Part shown: piece by piece, positions 55,048 to 64,000 of the stretch
How the letters are laid out: every line of letters begins with the position of its first letter
How positions within the stretch are numbered: the first letter of the stretch is position 1
NCBI GenBank assembly: GCA_947623455.1
Contig: OX392527.1
Coordinates: 64,307,115-64,371,114 of the forward strand
DNA: 64,000 bases
Direction: 5' to 3'
DNA from: Mimachlamys varia
Lineage: Eukaryota; Mollusca; Bivalvia; Pectinida; Pectinidae
The notes under the pieces: generated by a model
Told to the model about the DNA's origin: nothing
What the model saw: only the letters and a program-made list of their open reading frames with translations
Databases searched by the model: none
Position numbers and translations under genes: made by a program

Positions 55048-57180
55048 CATGTTTTTTGATCCACAGGTATTATGGTTTTTCTTTCTATTTACGTGTCTTT
55101 GTTTACAACTTTACATACACCTATACAGTATACGTTTCTTTTTTTTTTTTTGCTACGGCGGGGCGGGATATAATTTTCTGGTGACGGCCCAAATTCGACC
55201 AAACAGCACTTTCAGTAGCCGAGAAACTTGAAGTTTCCATCCAGTAATATCACACTAAAAGGTGTACAAATTTATCTAAGTTGACAGTTTGACCAAGTAA
55301 ATCTGATCTTTTGGGGCCGATTAATAAAACATTAGTCTGTTAGTCATTGCGTATGTTGTTGTGTAAAGTCTGTGTACCGACTGCTATCACGTAAAATAAT
55401 TCTGAAAGCTACTGTTAACCTACATTTTTCTTGTATCTTGAATAATGAAAAATCTTTGGCACATCGTTTTTGAACAGTAAACACGAAGAAGATGTCCTCA
55501 AAGCGAGTAAAGCTAATGAATACTAGTTTCTTTTTTACTTCTGATTGGGCAATAGGTACCTACTTTCATTTTTGGATCTTTCTTTTATACTATTATGGGA
55601 TAGATGTTTGCTTTGACAAAAATGGCGGTGGTCATGAACGATTATCGGAAAAGGTCTAACTTTGGAAACGAAACAAGAAATATCTGGAATTTGGCTTTGG
55701 GATTTTCAGAGCAATTGGGAATATAATTGTTTCGGTTAAATTCGATTGGGAACGGGGTTGATTACTGATGTCAGTTTCTAAAAACCCCGAGATACTTGCT
55801 TTGGTAGAAGGTTACCAGTATTGTTGAGTATATATGTTGCATAACATTGATATAAATGTTCCTCGAGTATTATTGCTGTAAAAAATTTGCAACAAAATGC
55901 AAAATAGGCAAAAACATGAAATTACATTTCAATATTACTTTTAGTACAAACTCAATAAATTAAATATTGTAAACAGAATATATTTATGAACAAACTACAA
56001 CAAAATGAATAGCATATCTTGGTATGATATAATTAAGCATAAAGACAACAAGAAGTGTTGGAAAAGGTAAAAGTAAACGAAAAACAAAATATATTCACAT
56101 ACACACAAACAATAGAGCATGTTCTTCATCCGACATTACTAGTGCAGACTGCCAAACATTACTTCACGTATCTAGGAAATATCATAATCCGTTTCATTTT
56201 CCACAGCAGGACTATATCTACTACACACGATGACGATGTGTCAATAAGCTATTCTCATTTACAATACTGTAGAGAAACATTAGTTTGGGTGTTTTTATTT
56301 CTTCCTAATTGAAAGCAGGATATAAATTGAAACAACTTACTTTACTAAATACGGAAATAATATAATGAATATCAGGGGAAATTTCAGCTTTAATCCTCAA
56401 TAAATGAAAACTATAGACAGCTTCAAATCTTAATACACGAAAACTACAGGCTACATGACTGTCAGATTAAATACTTTGTTATCAAGTCTGTTCCTGAATT
56501 CCTGTGTAGCACATGTATATATATCAAAGAAAGAAAAACTGCCGGTAAATACTTAGTTAATCTGGTACTTATAAATCAGTATATGTTTCTCGGTAAAATC
56601 TTCATATAATTTAACTTGACACTTTGCCAACCAATTTAAAGTTTTCCCCTGTGCTTGTATGTCTCCCTCCGTTAATCGTCAAACCTCTTCATAGCAACCA
56701 GAACTTTGCTGGGCCAAATGAAGGCAGTGTAAGCAGGTTTTACTGTGTCAAGCTTTAGGAAGCAGATCATATTCTATTATGTTAGAGCCAGTTTGATCTA
56801 GTTAAATAATTAGTACACATCAATATTAATCATCTACAGATAATACTTGATAAACAGTTAAGAAAGAAAAGATAGAGATCAAGCAGTATCACTAGTTAAT
56901 TGGATTTGCTCTAGTAATGCCAGTAATACAAGGAAAGAAGATCACACATCACACAGGTGCACGCCGGTCTTACCACTTTCTCTGCAATTCTTTACTTCTG
57001 TAAAGCAGTATTCCAATGTTAGCAAACAACATGATCATAATTATCCCACCATGTTATTTCCCAAATACAGTTTAACGTGTTAAATATTGTATTCTGGAGA
57101 GAAATATTCAATTAAAGTGTAGTAAACATGCCTCTCATTTGAGAGCTGATAAAAAAATGTACATTTCTTTATAATATTTG
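55048..57180. other. Noncoding interval, downstream of S24
   Basis: No gene recognised. A small ORF starting AAAATGGCGGTGGTCATGAA near 55624 reads 34 codons and is not supported. The 3' untranslated region of the S24 gene should lie at the right edge of this interval. Confidence 0.45.
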
Positions 57181-57201
57181 TCACAACCTCTTCCTGTCGA
57201 T
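57181..57201 (-). CDS. RPS24: Ribosomal protein S24, probable last coding exon
   Basis: The acceptor AATTTTTCAG precedes seven codons that read IDRKRL and stop, in phase with the exon at 57318-57428. A short basic C-terminal exon is consistent with animal S24 genes, whose tails differ between species. Assignment rests on position, phase and splice consensus, not on sequence conservation. Confidence 0.5.
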   Translation of the reverse strand: MDRKRL

Positions 57202-57317
57202 CTGAAAAATTAAAACAACACAACACTTTCTACAGCCATTTAACCATCGTGAAGAACAAAACCCTTAATATTTTAATCTACCCTACAAGTTTGGGACTGT
57301 TTAGAAACTATTCATAC

Positions 57318-57428
57318 CTTCTTTCCTGCTCCAATCTTGGCTTTTTTCGTTCCACGCACTTTCTTCTGTCTGTTTTTTCTTTCCTTTCGGTTTTTTCTAC
57401 CTCCCTTGGGCTTTTCTAATAAACCATG
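57318..57428 (-). CDS. RPS24: Ribosomal protein S24, C-terminal exon
   Basis: eS24 is a structural protein of the small ribosomal subunit. This 111-nt, 37-codon exon runs from a TTTTAG acceptor ([10 protein letters not shown]...) to a GTATG donor (...KIGAGKK). It carries the highly conserved basic segment [20 protein letters not shown] and aligns without gaps to the C-terminal part of animal S24 as I know it. Upstream exons, which should encode the FGFRTHFGGGKTTGF region, were not found between 57429 and 64000. Either a very long intron places them beyond the window, or this is a detached gene fragment. Intact splice sites and no stops favour a real exon. Confidence 0.82.
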
Positions 57429-58676
57429 CTAAAATGCAAAGTACATGGTATTGAATTAAACTGCAACCCAGAGTTTATAAGATAAAACATCTTTAAGTAG
57501 ATATTTAACTTGACTGCTGACATGTACAGTACGCTTCAGGTGATTTGGTACTCAAACGCGCCGCGGGCGAAAGCCGCCGCCGGAGCGGAGGGGATTAAAA
57601 CCCCTCGGAGTAATCACCTGAGCAAAGTCGCGGGGTCCCGCTCCCAGCGCGCGGTCGAGCGTTGGGGATTAAGTCTATCTGCCACTTACTACTGTGAGGT
57701 GAACACCGACAGTCCAGGATAACTGAATGTTATACACATCTTTATGTGTTTTTTATGAATTTAATACAGACGTAAAACGTGCCGTGTCGTATTTTTAACG
57801 TTCACGTCAGATCATCAGGTGAAAATGGTTAATAAAACAATCAATACGCAAGCTAAAATTGCTAAGTTAACGTATTGTATATGCGTAACACGAGCCTATA
57901 ATGCAGTTGTTAAAAGAAGTCCCTTATTTGGAAATGTTGTTTTATCATATAATCGAAAATTTCCAATGGCAAAATCCGCCGATGATTTACATTACGTAAT
58001 GCGAGGTCAATAAAGGTGAAGCCAAAAGTACGGAATAATATTGCTAATTTACTTACGTCCGTGCAAAAATGTTTTGGTATTTCAAAAACATTTTTTTGAA
58101 AGGAAATATTAAGAAACAGTTAACGGGCAAAAAACGTATGTTCTCCAATCATTCGCTATCGTAGTGAAAGTCATGTGTCCCTTTCGCCTCCGATTTTGAC
58201 AAATGCACAAAACAAACACGGCACTCACGGATTTGAAGTCATGCTTTCAACCCTAAAATACAGAATAATTGGTCCATACCTGACTTAATTAGCTAGTCCA
58301 TATTCTGCCAGAGGGTAGAAAGCGTTTGATTTTTTTACCGGCCGCGGCGGGGACCTTTGACCTACAGCAAGGAGCTCTGCAGCCCAGCTAACAGGTGTCT
58401 CAAGTTTTGAAAGCTTGGTTAGCTTTACTATTCTTTTTATGTGTTAATGTATTGGACAAACTCATCTATTTTGCATTTACAGAAAACTAATATATATATA
58501 TATGGAACAATCTGGAACACTTTGGTCTTCTGACAGTATGCATATTGTAAGCGGAGGTTAATTTTTGGCTAGTTTTAAATCAAAATGTTAGCGGATCTTT
58601 TGCACAAGCTTACTAAACCCATGGGTGCAGCGAACTGTGACTGACGAGTGACAGCTACCCAAGAAGTCAAACTCAG
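57429..58676. other. Interval upstream of the S24 exon, with a GC-rich block
   Basis: 57555-57665 is strikingly GC- and CpG-rich for this window (GCGCCGCGGGCGAAAGCCGC...). A 70-codon plus-strand ORF across it is not recognised. The rest holds nothing identified; if the S24 exon belongs to a full gene this is intron. Confidence 0.5.
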
Positions 58677-58812
58677 GGACCTGAGAATTTGTTACAGCTA
58701 GTTTTGGACCTATAAATTTTACATGTTTGAGAGGTTTAGGTCAAATTTTCGATAAATACTCTATACACTGGCTAAAGGTCCAAAACTAGCTGTAAAAAAT
58801 TCTCAGGTGCCT
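58677..58812. mobile_element. Compact hairpin (MITE-like)
   Basis: CCTGAGAATTTGTTACAGCT plus AGTTTTGGACC pairs with GGTCCAAAACTAGCTGTAAA then AATTCTCAGG. Related partial copies are at 10445-10640 and 60950-61020, so it is a dispersed family. Confidence 0.75.
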
Positions 58813-59742
58813 GTTGTCAAAAGATCAAATCTCGCTTATCGTTTCCATTTATTATTTCATCTTGCAGATACGAAATGCTCTATACACAATAAAAAAAACA
58901 CATTATATTCTGATGAATGGAAAAAAAATAATCATAAGATACGTGTATTTTAATCCAAACTTTTTCTTGTGTACGTACCATTATAAAAAAAACCACATTT
59001 TTTTTTTATTCCAACAGCAAAATTGCAAAAAAAAACCACGGGAAATGGCTGAGCCCGTACCCCTTACTCCCTTTGCCCTTCACCTATCGTCAAACATTGT
59101 TTTCAGACAATACACACAATAGTAAATTGTTTATACAGGCACCGTACAATTAACTGTTGACCGTGGTTTCTCTCACCTGGCAGTCGCTTAAGATCGTAAA
59201 ACTGTTTGCATTTAACAGGAAGGGGGGGGGGGGTCAGCGTAACACCTGTCAATCAAAACAGTTTGACACAATGGACAGTATCAAATACAACACAGTTTTA
59301 ACAACCCCCATGAAACAGGTGTGAAACTTGCCCTGGGGTGTATACCCGTACAGGTGTGGCGAAAATGGACTGTAATAATTACCATATGATGTCGTAAAAT
59401 TGTCGATCCTTAACTCATTCGCTCATGAAGACACACTTGAACTGGTCTGATTGAATGGTTGGACCAGTTCATTATGAAAGTTCAGGGGGGAATGACCTGT
59501 GTTCATTTATGTACTTCAGTGTACAATTATTATCGTCGACAGCACGGGAAATTATCTATCCAAATCCGTGTCGATACTTGTACAGTTAGAAACAAATAAC
59601 GAATCTCAACTTTGTGATAACAGTATCTGTTCTTTTTGGCTTCTTGAGAAAACGTAAAAAAAATAAATGTTTGGAACAAAGGGTCTTGTATGCATTTCTT
59701 TAATAATAAATTAAATAAAATATTAATTACACATAGAATACG
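58813..59742. other. Noncoding interval
   Basis: A 102-codon ORF at 58814-59122 is not recognised. A poly-G run at 59221-59233. Nothing else seen. Confidence 0.45.
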
Positions 59743-59788
59743 GAATCTTACGAAAGCCGATTAGTTCCACACGAAAAAAAATATTTAT

Positions 59789-60452
59789 CTCGTTATTACG
59801 AGAAACGTTATCTCGTTATTACGAGATAGGTTATGTCGTTATTACGAGATACGTTATCTCGTTATTACGAGTTACGCTAAGTCGTTATTACGAGATACGT
59901 TATCTCGTTATTACGAGATACGTTATCTCGTTATTACGAGTTACGCTAAGTCGTTATTACGAGATACGTTATCTCGTTATTACGAGATACGTTATCTCGT
60001 TATTACGAGATACGCTAAGTCGTTATTACGAGATACGCTAAGTCGTTATTACGAGATACGTTATCTCGTTATTACGAGATACGTTATCTCGTTATTACGA
60101 GTTACGCTAAGTCGTTATTACGAGATACGTTATCTCGTTATTACGAGATACGCTAAGTCGTTATTACGCGATACGCTAAGTCGTTATTACGAGATACGTT
60201 ATCTCGTTATTACGAGATACGTTATCTCGTTATTACGAGATACGCTAAGTCGTTATTACGCGATACGCTAAGTCGTTATTACGAGTTACGCTAAGTCGTT
60301 ATTAAGAGATACGTTATCTCGTTATTACGAGATACGCTAAGTCGTTATTACGAGTTACGCTAAGTCGTTATTACGAGATACGTTATCTCGTTATTACGAG
60401 TTACGCTAAGTCGTTATTACGAGATACGTTATCTCGTCATTACGACATAGGT
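59789..60452. repeat. Left foldback arm: about 29 units of 23 bp
   Basis: Unit: TCGTTATTACGAG followed by ATACGTTATC, TTACGCTAAG or ATACGCTAAG. Each unit contains a short stem (CTCGT-TATT-ACGAG). The three unit types follow in a non-periodic but patchy order. Confidence 0.95.
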
Positions 60453-61310
60453 TATGGGGGATGGCATTTACTGGAATGGTACGCATCAGTCTTTAAATGT
60501 CGAATAAGACAAGAAATAATACGTGTTTTGAAAAAAAAGTGTTTGTTTATCAACGATATTTTTTTTATTTGATTTTATTTTTTGTAATATTGTTATAAGT
60601 ACCATCACAAGGGGCCGAACGGACCTGCTTCGCTTACCCGAAAAGTAGACTAAAATAAAGGTACATTGTCATTTTAAATGTAACTGTTAAAAACATATTT
60701 TCCATTTAGCCATGGAAGGCGAACAATCGCACTCAGTTGAATAGGCTTTCATCCCAGTATGCTTCTGTCCAAATAATACCCTGGCACTGGTTTTGTTATT
60801 CATGAGAATGCATTTGTAATTTAATTAAATTGACCATTTGGCATTGAATATACATGAATGTCACTTATTTGAACAAACTTTCTAGCCCTTCATCCCAGCA
60901 TGTTACTGGTCGAATACCATTATTATTGGCCTCTTGGTTATTGAGACCACAGGGATCTGAAAATTTGTTACAGCTATTTTTGGACATAAACTAGGATGTT
61001 TAGAGTATTATTGCACTTTGGGGGGGGGGGGGGGGGGGGTGTGTGTAATACATTTTCAATAAAAATGCCCCCTCAATGGTCCTAAAGGCTGAAGGGTGGA
61101 AAGCATTCGAGGTCGAAAAATCGACCCTACCTACCTGTATTGCATCAAAGTCACATTTCTAGTTGAGGAACGAATGATTAGATATGCAACTTGATTGCAA
61201 AAGCTATCTTGGTAAAGCATAACATTTACAATGGGGCACTGTGACGTCGCTATGATTATGACGTCATAAACGCAGTTTTTATTCGGTGTTTCTAAAAGTA
61301 GAAACATTAG
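60453..61310. other. Foldback interior, left part
   Basis: Contains fragments of the 14.5-kb repeat family (60730-60960), a fragment of the compact hairpin family (60950-61020) and a poly-G run (61020-61039). No gene. Confidence 0.5.
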
Positions 61311-61572
61311 GGGCCCGTATTCATGAAACCGTTCTCATGCTCAAGCATGAATTTTGTGCTCAAGCCTAATTTCTTATTCAGACTATAATTTATTTTAAAA
61401 TCTTCTTTTGACAAAGTTTTGAAAAAAAGTTGAAGAGATATTGAGTCGAAAGCTGTTTTCAATATTCATAATGGTTTTTGACTCTTTGACATGATTAAGG
61501 TGAGTTTCAAAAAAGCTGACTTGAGCACAGAATCCATGCTTGAGCGTGAGTACGGTTTCATGAATACGGACC
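61311..61572. mobile_element. PIF/Harbinger-like MITE, 262 bp, TAG target duplication
   Basis: GGGCCCGTATTCATGAAACC at the left and GGTTTCATGAATACGGACC at the right are inverted and flanked by TAG. Inner blocks GCTCAAGCATGAATT and AATCCATGCTTGAGC extend the pairing. GGGCC-type ends with a 3-bp TAG/TWA-like duplication fit Harbinger MITEs. The ORF at 61491-61682 overlaps it and is incidental. Confidence 0.75.
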
Positions 61573-62710
61573 TAGGTCAATATTATACAATTGTTTCATT
61601 GGTACTTAGGGGAACAGTCACATCATTGCTCCGAGGTAACAGGGGGGACCTAGGGAACTGTTGCCCAAGGCCGAAGGCATAGACAATTTCATCTTTATCT
61701 TTTTCATCTTTATTATTGTCCGTGTAAAATTTTAATCATCAGTGCATAAGAATTGTATGTTAATGACTGTATTTCAACATTTTGATTTAAACCTAGATTT
61801 ATTGAAATGTTAAATTACATTGATATCACAAATTTTAGTACGTTAAAGATGCGAGTCCCTGAAAAATTATTTTGCTAAATGCCGCTTGAATTGACCCCGG
61901 ACGGAATAAACATCTCCGTACAATTTCCGCGAATGTAACAGTTTTTGATTAAAACATATTTTATTTTTGTATAAAATATATACAATGGGATTGGGCACAA
62001 GTTTACTAACTTATATGAAGCCCTTTCCCAATAAAATATATCAATAAACATATATCTAGAAGACGACATTTGACAATATACATACAATTTATTTACAGGA
62101 GGACATATTTAAAATGTTTAAGAGAGACGGCGAGAGAGATTTTCTTTGATTTAATTTTACATAATATGGGTAATCGTTTCCGACACCGACGTAACAGTAC
62201 CATGCAACGGTTGACTGTTGCACCCTGGCGTAACTTTAATAGGTTTCAGTCGTTTTGTGGATTTTTTTTTATCAAAACAGTAAAAAACACTTCAAATATA
62301 TTTAACTAAAGAGTCACGTAATAAAATAAAATATCGACCTCAACGTGACCAAATTTAGCCAATGAGAATTGGGGGAAATCGGACCATATCTAAAACAAAC
62401 ATATATATATATTTTTTAAAGTATGTGAGCACACGCGGCGTGACGCCTATATATAAGAGCACCAAAGTTAAAAAAAAAAAAAAACAATAAAATTCAGGGT
62501 AGTTTTGTTTTTAATTCAAGAGCACCCTTGAAATATATCCTGTAATTTTAAATTCGTTCAAAATGTACAGTACCGGGAGAATAAAAAAGCCTCCCCTCTT
62601 ATAGCCCCATCCACCATCCCACCCAGCCCCCTTTGCGCGCGCTACGGGCCTGTCCAATTTATTTGCTGCTATTGCGAATTATATCATCACGTTATAACAA
62701 CATTGCGATA
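61573..62710. other. Foldback interior, right part
   Basis: Short ORFs at 61875-62087 (-) and 62070-62309 (+) are not recognised. No transposase motif seen. Confidence 0.45.
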
Positions 62711-63170
62711 TCGTAGTAACGAGATAACTTATCTCGTTATTACGAGATACGTTATCTCGTTATTACGAGATAACGTATCTCGTAATAACGACTTAGCGTA
62801 ACTCGTAATAACGAGATAACTTATCTCGTAATAACGAGATAACTTATCTCGTAATAACGACTTTGCGTATCTCGTAATAACGAAATAACTTATCTCGTAA
62901 TAACGACTTAGCGTATCTCGTAATAACGACTTAGCGTATCTCGTAATAACGAGATAACTTATCTCGTAATAACGACTTAGCGTATCTCGTAATAACGACT
63001 TAGCGTATCTCGTAATAACGACTTAGCGTATCCCGTAATAACGAGATAACGTATCTCGTAATAACGACTTAGCGTATCTCGTAATAACGACTTAACGTTT
63101 CTCGTAATAACGACTTAAGTAAAGCATATCTCGTAATAACGACTTAGCGTAACTCGTTATAACGAGATAA
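62711..63170. repeat. Right foldback arm: about 20 units of 23 bp
   Basis: Inverse of the left arm: TCTCGTAATAACGACTTAGCG, AACTCGTAATAACGAG and ATAACTTATC variants. The first two to three units (62711-62772) are in the same direction as the left arm, so the array itself contains an inversion near 62772. Confidence 0.93.
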
Positions 63171-63207
63171 ATATTTTTTTTTCATGTGGTACTAATCGGC
63201 TTTCGTA

Positions 63208-63474
63208 GAATCTTGTGTATTGAACACAAGTGAAGTTTTCAAAAGTTGTGTTCGAATTCCTGTTGCATTTGTCACAAATTTTATAAACAGGATAAATGAA
63301 GTTTATAGTAAAATGTGGTATGGAATGCTGACATTGCAAGATCAACTTAGAGATGCAGATATGCCTGGTGTAGATAATGATTATCGGATTTGCTTAACAA
63401 TTAAGTCTGGTAAAAAAAAATCTCGTGATCCAATGCTCACAGTCATTTTGAACTTTTGTCAGCTTGTATTATAA
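63208..63474 (+). other. Unrecognised ORF beside the foldback element
   Basis: Open from about 63220 to a stop at 63472, without a convincing start or splice acceptor. The peptide (IPVAFVTNFINRINEVYSKM, then DADMPGVDNDYRICLTIKSG) is less low-complexity than other ORFs here, so it may be an exon or transposon remnant. No family recognised. Confidence 0.2.
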
Positions 63475-64000
63475 ATTACGTCGACAGATTCGTGGAACTA
63501 ATCAAGCGACCGGCACTGGCTCTTCTTAGCCACATTTAACGTTATCATAAATATATACAAAATATAAACTGGAGTACATGCATAAGAAAAATAAAACCAA
63601 GATTTGATTCATTTCGACTTTAATACTGTGTCGTAGTGATTTCGATGGTTGTACGTCCGTTATTGAGACCTTACGGCCTTTCGTTGGACGATATACTGTA
63701 CGTGCCTTTAACTTTTTTGGTATATAATTTTTAAGAAATACGGATACATGTACATCAAACAAAGCTTACATTGCAGTTAACTTTCAAAACGTAGTTGGTT
63801 TGATGCTGTTAGTTTATACAGGGATGTATACGTCCCTGGTTTATATGATTCTAGTATAAGTGTATTTCCTATTGTAAAAGCTTTAAACACAAACTGGACC
63901 AATTGCCTTAGAATATTACAAAATATTATATTTTTCAACAAACTACACCAAATCCAGGAATTACCTATAACAGTAACGATTAGGTAATACTTTCCGTTTC
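63475..64000. other. Noncoding end of the window
   Basis: The minus-strand ORF at 63526-63762 is not recognised. The phrase GGGATGTATACGTCCCTGG at about 63821-63839 resembles GGGACATATACGTCCCTGG at 7203-7221 and 38208-38226, a short palindromic motif in dispersed repeats. Confidence 0.4.

Larger units (their letters stand above)
59749..63207. mobile_element. Foldback transposon with arms of 23-bp hairpin repeats
   Basis: Flanked by GAATCT (59743-59748 and 63208-63213). The ends TACGAAAGCCGATTAGT...CAC(A/G)(C/T)GAAAAAAAATATTTATCTC are inverted and each leads into a tandem array of a 23-bp unit (left 59789-60452, right 62711-63170). The centre (60453-62710) contains repeats, a MITE and no transposase. 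Arm architecture resembles foldback elements; a 6-bp duplication occurs in only a few DNA-transposon groups (for example IS3EU or Dada), so the family is not assigned. Confidence 0.85.

Noticed and set aside
55624..55730. Small ORF beginning AAAATGGCGGTGGTCATGAA
   Set aside because: Good start context but only 34 codons, no splice donor at a sensible place and no recognisable family.
57510..57722. Plus-strand ORF ending SATYYCEVNTDSPG, reminiscent of an Ig-domain end
   Set aside because: No other Ig features, and it crosses a CpG-rich block of unknown origin; resemblance is too short to trust.

Overview
Eukaryotic genomic DNA, most likely from a marine bivalve mollusc. The grounds are an AT-rich, intron-bearing, transposon-dense sequence, duplicated animal-type alpha-1,3-fucosyltransferase genes, an animal ribosomal protein S24 exon with splice sites, and dispersed repeats of a kind I associate with bivalve genomes. 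The species cannot be fixed from the sequence alone.

The largest structure is a direct segmental duplication. Positions 1-14265 and about 32551-45200 are colinear, and each copy starts with a minus-strand GT10 fucosyltransferase exon whose catalytic region is intact. The copies differ by many insertions and deletions, so each supplies 'empty sites' for transposons in the other. These include an 8-bp-TSD DNA element (39699-42277), a 139-bp hairpin with a 10-bp TSD (36302-36440), and a 4.6 kb segment (about 8342-12905) present only in copy A. Both copies carry the end of a TTAA-flanked element with inverted ends of roughly 520-540 bp.

The region between the two copies (14.3-32.5 kb) is almost all mobile or repetitive DNA. 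It holds diverged tandem repeats (17.5-18.8 kb), Penelope-like reverse-transcriptase remnants, a LINE 3' end (19.9-21.2 kb) and a structurally complete but coding-dead DIRS-type tyrosine-recombinase retrotransposon (21.2-28.5 kb). The DIRS element keeps both inverted terminal repeats and the internal complementary region, and contains an array of about 42 units of 61 bp. There is also a run of six short spaced hairpins with compensatory stem changes (31.0-31.3 kb) and a 39-bp minisatellite.

Right of the second copy lie a 28-bp satellite (45.3-46.9 kb, about 54 units), a candidate TATA promoter and first exon ending ATG|GT beside a hairpin insertion (47.6-47.8 kb), an acidic-codon low-complexity tract (48.2-49.6 kb) and several diverged tandem repeats. 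A second copy of the 5-bp-TSD element follows (51.9-52.9 kb), then the last two coding exons of a ribosomal protein S24 gene (57.2-57.4 kb, minus). A 3.46 kb foldback transposon (59.7-63.2 kb) has arms that are inverted arrays of a 23-bp hairpin-forming unit and is flanked by a 6-bp target duplication.

The only host coding regions I can support are the two fucosyltransferase exons and the S24 exons. No prokaryote-type operons, CRISPR arrays or rRNA genes were seen.
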